DNA from: Halovivax gelatinilyticus
Lineage (GTDB): Archaea; Halobacteriota; Halobacteria; Halobacteriales; Natrialbaceae
Length of the DNA stretch: 64,000 nt
Reading direction: 5' to 3'
Assembly: GCF_024300625.1 (NCBI RefSeq)
Contig: NZ_CP101322.1
Span: forward strand, 1,997,992-2,061,991
The translations under genes were made by a program, and so were the position numbers. Within the stretch, counting starts at the first letter, position 1, and every line of letters begins with the position of its first letter. Positions 60,433-64,000 of the stretch are shown piece by piece. Below the pieces are notes generated by a model. That model saw nothing but the letters and a program-made list of their open reading frames with translations. It was not told the origin of the DNA and did not search any database.

Positions 60433-61176
60433 ATGTTCAAGGCCATTGTGAGTGCGGAGACGCTCTCCAGTGCGCTCGACTCGGTAAGCGTACTGGTCGA
60501 GGAGTGTAAGATCCACCTCGAAGAAGACGGTCTCCGGATCCGGGCGGTCGACCCGGCGAACGTCGGCATGGTCGACCTCTCGCTCGACGCCGACGCGTTC
60601 GAGTCCTACGAGGCCGACGGCGGGCTCATCGGCGTCGATCTCTCGCGACTCGAAGACATCGCCGGGATGGCCGAATCCGGCCAGCTCGTCCAGCTCGAAC
60701 TCGACGAAGAGACGCGGAAACTACACGCCCAGATCGAGGGGCTCGAGTACACGCTCGCGTTGATCGATCCAGACTCCATCCGCCAGGAGCCGGACATCCC
60801 GGACCTCGACCTTCCCGCGCGGGTCGTCCTCGAGGGCAAGGACGTAAACCGCGCGGTGAAGGCGGCCGACATGGTCTCAGACCACATCGCACTCGGCGTC
60901 GACGACGCCGAGGAACTGTTCTACGTCGACGCGGAGGGCGACACCGACGACGTCCACCTCGAACTCACGGCCGACGAGCTGATCGACCTCGAATCGGGAA
61001 GCGCACACTCTCTGTTCAGCCTCGACTACTTGAAGGACATGAACAAAGCCATCCCGGCCGACGCCGAGGTGACCGCAGACCTCGGCGAGGAGTTCCCCAT
61101 CAAGCTCTACTACGGCTTCGCCGAGGGCAAGGGCCAGGTCACCTACATGCTGGCGCCGCGCATCCAGAGCGACTAG
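60433..61176 (+). CDS. pcn: DNA polymerase sliding clamp PCNA
   Basis: 247 residues, matching the known haloarchaeal PCNA length. [18 protein letters not shown] start, [55 protein letters not shown] (interdomain connector region) and C-terminal PRIQSD. A homotrimeric ring that tethers polymerase and repair enzymes. Upstream frame (60325) rejected because the family starts at this Met and the TATA box fits. Confidence 0.95.
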   Translation: MFKAIVSAETLSSALDSVSVLVEECKIHLEEDGLRIRAVDPANVGMVDLSLDADAFESYEADGGLIGVDLSRLEDIAGMAESGQLVQLELDEETRKLHAQIEGLEYTLALIDPDSIRQEPDIPDLDLPARVVLEGKDVNRAVKAADMVSDHIALGVDDAEELFYVDAEGDTDDVHLELTADELIDLESGSAHSLFSLDYLKDMNKAIPADAEVTADLGEEFPIKLYYGFAEGKGQVTYMLAPRIQSD

Positions 61177-61431
61177 TCGGGTCAGACACCTTCTCTCGCC
61201 CGCCGTAACCGCGTCCGTGATTGACCTGTGTTCGCCGATGCGTTCGAGATCAATCTGTAACCGTTGACCGATTCGGTCGTTCAGAACCGGACTCACAGCC
61301 TGCCGCCCTCCGTTCTTCGATGTGATTGTTCGCACGGCAGCTGGTTTCGCTAGTCACGCCGAACCCGAACTGTATACAATCATATCTGGTAGCAAAACAC
61401 CAAAATAAAAGTGTATCCTTCCTATGCGAAT
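61177..61431. other. Intergenic region, no gene seen
   Basis: About 255 bp after pcn and before the surface-protein remnant. AT content rises (aaaataaaag). No RNA or coding frame recognised. Confidence 0.3.
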
Positions 61432-61838
61432 CTCAGGCCGATGGGTTCGATACAAAAGAGATCACGACAGACCCGGACACGTTGGATCTTGGTCTCGATC
61501 ATCAGGTATACTTCGACGTTACCGACTTCGAGGTACTCTCTGACGGTCCGTACGGAAGCGGTGATGAAATCGAACTCTCGTACACGATCACGAACGAGGG
61601 GACACACTCTGCACAGCAGCTCGTCACGTCAGAACTCGGACTTAACGTCGGAGACGCACGGATGGACGAAAGTACGTGGGAACTCAACGCGACGATGATC
61701 GAACTCGATGCCGGTGAGTCCCACGAGTTGTCGGTCACCGGTGAAATTGACGACTTCGTGACGACCGTCGACGGCGATCACTACGTCGGTGTGTTCACGT
61801 ACGATGCGGAAGAAACCGAGTCGATCGAGATCGAATAA
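61432..61838 (+). pseudogene. 5'-truncated remnant of a secreted CARDB-type protein
   Basis: The frame ending at 61838 encodes a beta-rich acidic stretch (VYFDVTDFEVLSD, DEIELSYTITNEGTHSAQ, LDAGESHELSVTG), typical of the CARDB/cell-surface immunoglobulin-like domain. No ATG or GTG starts it in frame after ~61430, and only a TTG at 61326 lies upstream, whose translation is not protein-like. It also lacks a signal peptide. I read it as a decayed fragment of a larger surface protein related to the next gene; a TTG-start functional gene cannot be excluded. Confidence 0.5.
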
Positions 61839-61903
61839 CTGAGAGGTTCGTCCTCTCACCACTCTATACATATGATACGCAACACAACTGAGGTGGCCGC
61901 GAG

Positions 61904-63088
61904 ATGAACGGGCCACGGCGCCGTTGGCTCGCTCTCTCGATAGCGCTACTGGTGGCTCTGTCGGCTGTTGGGTTCGGTGTGGCTGTTTCGCCCGTTTTAG
62001 CTGACGATCCACCGGGTGTTCCGGCAGCCTACTACGGCGACGTCGAGATCGACGGCGAACCGGCGCCGGTCGGAACGCACGTCGCCGCCGTCGTCGACGG
62101 GGAAATCGTTGACGCCATCCACGTCGAAGAACCCGGCGTCTACGGTGGACCGGACCCGGGTGACGACAAGCTTGAGGTTCGTGCGGACGACGGCGACGAG
62201 GTAACGTTTCAGGTCAACGGCAAACCCGTTGAAACCGTTCCCTGGGAATCGGCTTCGACCGAACGGGTCGATTTGAGCGGTGCGGATATCGGACAACCGT
62301 TCGTCGAAGTCGACATCAACGACGATGAATCGACGACGACAATCCAACCGAACGAGAGCGCCACGATCGTGACGTCAGTTACGAACACCGGAGATGCGGC
62401 CGCGTACGACGTCCCGATCGAATTCGTCGTCGACGGTGACGTTCGTGACGTTACAACGGTTTCGCTAGAAGAAGGCGAGACTGCACCCGTAACGTTTGCG
62501 ATCGAACTCGTCGAGGAAGCTGACTACGAGGCGGTGGTGGCTTCGCCCGATGACTCGGACTCCACGACCATCACCGTCGACGAGGATGCGGACGAGACGC
62601 CGCCACCAACACTCCCACCGGCACCGCCGGACCCGGGTGAACCGAACCTGCAAGTGACGAGTGTCGACGTGAGTCCGACCCAAATCGAGGTCGGTGATTC
62701 GGTCGACGTCACCGCGGTGGTCGAGAACTTCGGCGACGCGGCCGGCTCGACGACCCTCTCACTCACTGTCGACGGCGAGGAAGTCGCGACCGAGTCGGTT
62801 TCGCTCGAGGCGGACGAGGAGACGACGGTCGAGTTTACCAAGGCGTTCGACGAAGCCGGCGAGTACAACCTCGCAGTCGACGGCGTCGACGCCGGAACCG
62901 TGACCGTCGAAACTGAAACGGAGCCACCGGACGACGATCCGCCGGATGACGATCCGCCGGACGATGATCCGAGAGACGACGAAGCCGATGATGATCCGGC
63001 TGATGACGACTCGATCTCCGGATTCGGCGTCGTCGCGGCTCTCGGCGCGCTGCTCGGGGCGCTCGCCGTTGCCGGACGTCGGCTGTAG
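61904..63088 (+). CDS. Surface protein with CARDB-like domains and PGF-CTERM-like tail
   Basis: 394 residues. Signal peptide (RRRWLALSIALLVALSAVG, ends near 35), an N-terminal beta-rich domain, CARDB-like repeats (ITVDEDA..., LQVTSVDVSPTQIEVGDSVD) and a Pro/Asp linker (PPDDD repeats, 62929-62970) before the tail SGFGVVAALGALLGALAVAGRRL. That tail is the archaeosortase-recognised PGF-CTERM type with Ser where Pro is usual. Expected to be exported and lipid-anchored. Ligand unknown. Confidence 0.8.
   Translation: MNGPRRRWLALSIALLVALSAVGFGVAVSPVLADDPPGVPAAYYGDVEIDGEPAPVGTHVAAVVDGEIVDAIHVEEPGVYGGPDPGDDKLEVRADDGDEVTFQVNGKPVETVPWESASTERVDLSGADIGQPFVEVDINDDESTTTIQPNESATIVTSVTNTGDAAAYDVPIEFVVDGDVRDVTTVSLEEGETAPVTFAIELVEEADYEAVVASPDDSDSTTITVDEDADETPPPTLPPAPPDPGEPNLQVTSVDVSPTQIEVGDSVDVTAVVENFGDAAGSTTLSLTVDGEEVATESVSLEADEETTVEFTKAFDEAGEYNLAVDGVDAGTVTVETETEPPDDDPPDDDPPDDDPRDDEADDDPADDDSISGFGVVAALGALLGALAVAGRRL
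62929..62970 (+). repeat. 15-bp tandem repeat coding Pro/Asp linker
   Basis: Three units of about 15 bp (ccggacgacgatccg, ccggatgacgatccg, ccggacgatgatccg) encode PDDDP repeats in the linker of the surface protein. Synonymous changes separate the copies. Confidence 0.7.
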
Positions 63089-63257
63089 TCGAAGCCACGA
63101 TTCCATTTTTCGCGACGTCGATAGAGCCATTCCGAGAAGCTGGTCCCCGGTCGTGACGGCGGTCGAGTGTGGGCGTTCACTATCCACCGATTGATCCAGC
63201 TTGGACCCGTTCGGACGTTCGACGTAGAACGGCCACGTGTGATGAAATTGAAACCGG

Positions 63258-63300
<43 letters not shown>

Positions 63301-63325
63301 AGAGGGGTTCTGTCGCGACGGCGAG

Positions 63326-64000
63326 TTATCCCCGGTGGCGCCAGAGTCGGACCAGCGCGAACGCGAACATCGAGACAATCGCGACGCCCAGCCCGAAGCC
63401 GGGGATGCCGTCGTCATCGTCGTCAGGCCGTTCGTAATCATCTCCTTCCTGGACGCTCACGGTCCCCGCATCGACCTCGCCGATCGTGACGTCGAACTCG
63501 CCGTCCGCGTCGATCGTGTGCGAGTAGCTGATCGTCTCGGTGGCGCCCGGATCGAGCGTGAGAGACACTTCGTCAATGACGGTCTCGTCGACGCGTATCT
63601 CGATGGTTTCCTCGACGGCGACGCCCGCCGGGTTCTCGACCGTGGCGGCGATCTCGACCGACTCGCCAGGTTCGATCGTCCGCGGATCGAGTTGGGTGTC
63701 CGTAATTTCGAGCGCGGGTTCGGATACCGAGAGCGTCTCGACTCGCTCGTCGGCGACGAACAACTCGTACTGGCCCGATTCGTCGAACGCGGTCTCGTAG
63801 GTGACGTTCGCCGTCTCGCCGGCGGTGAGTTCGACCGTCACGTTGTCGACGGGTTCGTCGTCCGCGTACAGGGGTATCTCGACCGTCTCGACGACGGTGC
63901 CGGTATTCTCGACGGTCGCCTCGACGGCCACCGCCTCTCCAGCGACGATCTCGCTCTCGTTAACGGCGGTGTCGACCACTTCGATCTCGGCGTCCGGCGG
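63326..64000 (-). CDS. PGF-CTERM surface protein with CARDB-like repeats, partial
   Basis: About 225 C-terminal codons visible; the frame is open to the right edge, so the start is outside the window. Two CARDB-like repeats (EVVDTAVNESEIVAGEAVAV and LEITDTQLDPRTIEPGESVEI), and a classic PGF-CTERM tail with acidic run, IPGFGLGVAIVSMFAFALVRLW and basic end. It is therefore a surface protein cleaved by archaeosortase A. Convergent with and related to the 61904-63088 protein. Confidence 0.85.
   Translation of the reverse strand, partial: PPDAEIEVVDTAVNESEIVAGEAVAVEATVENTGTVVETVEIPLYADDEPVDNVTVELTAGETANVTYETAFDESGQYELFVADERVETLSVSEPALEITDTQLDPRTIEPGESVEIAATVENPAGVAVEETIEIRVDETVIDEVSLTLDPGATETISYSHTIDADGEFDVTIGEVDAGTVSVQEGDDYERPDDDDDGIPGFGLGVAIVSMFAFALVRLWRHRG

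Noticed and set aside
61423-61698. Alternative ATG frames (61423 and others) for the CARDB remnant
   Set aside because: They are in the wrong frame and give Arg/Ser-rich peptides.

Overview
The window comes from a haloarchaeon (class Halobacteria). The DNA is GC-rich and the proteins are strongly acidic. Lipoproteins carry twin-arginine signals plus a lipobox. There are two TatC proteins, one of them a double-length fusion of the TatCt type, an archaeal PCNA, PGF-CTERM-like surface proteins, and RdfA/Sph3 cell-shape genes. Many start codons lie 25-33 nt downstream of a TATA-like box, as expected for leaderless archaeal transcripts.

Layout. 0-2.6 kb: the rod-shape operon rdfA-sph3 (minus strand, running off the left edge) and a small unknown gene. 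3-13.7 kb: a CoA-thioester catabolic island. A LivK-type binding protein lies at one end and LivH-M-G-F at the other. Between them are a MaoC hydratase, a thiolase-like protein without the N-terminal Cys, a DUF35 protein, a VOC protein, a hotdog thioesterase, an enoyl-CoA hydratase and an acyl-CoA dehydrogenase. 14-25 kb: housekeeping and unknowns (a solo IS630-type HTH protein, an NAD-epimerase, an LVIVD lipoprotein with a membrane protein, divergent TatCo/TatCt, a CopG-type regulator with a phosphotransferase, RlmE, a ComEC-like exported metallo-beta-lactamase protein). 25.5-33.8 kb: a second solo HTH, an IclR regulator, a DAO-family flavoprotein, an aminotransferase, a P5C/semialdehyde dehydrogenase, an SDR, a cupin and an ADH/DKFP-type synthase.

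34-56 kb is the most striking part: a hydantoinase/oxoprolinase (HyuA/HyuB) supercluster. There are two A subunits and five B subunits in three transcription units: hyuA1-hyuB1-DUF3830 (plus); dppB-C-D-F-hyuB2 (minus) with dppA divergent; and hyuA2-hyuB5-M24 peptidase-hyuB4-cupin-hyuB3 (minus). Together with a dipeptide-type ABC importer and the flavoprotein/P5C dehydrogenase upstream, this suggests uptake of peptides or cyclic amides, ATP-dependent ring opening, and oxidation of the resulting imino or amino acids. Three B subunits have no adjacent A partner and share blocks that are nearly identical at the DNA level, consistent with recent duplication or gene conversion.

56-64 kb: an approx. 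880-bp region without a gene but with short tandem repeats, a SHOCT membrane protein, a Tat lipoprotein, a cupin, a polytopic NnrS/heme-copper-oxidase-like membrane protein, pcn (PCNA), and a patch of CARDB-type surface-protein genes, one a likely 5'-truncated remnant and one running off the right edge. An unusual (TC)20 microsatellite lies between the two convergent ones. No tRNA, rRNA, CRISPR or complete insertion sequence was recognised.
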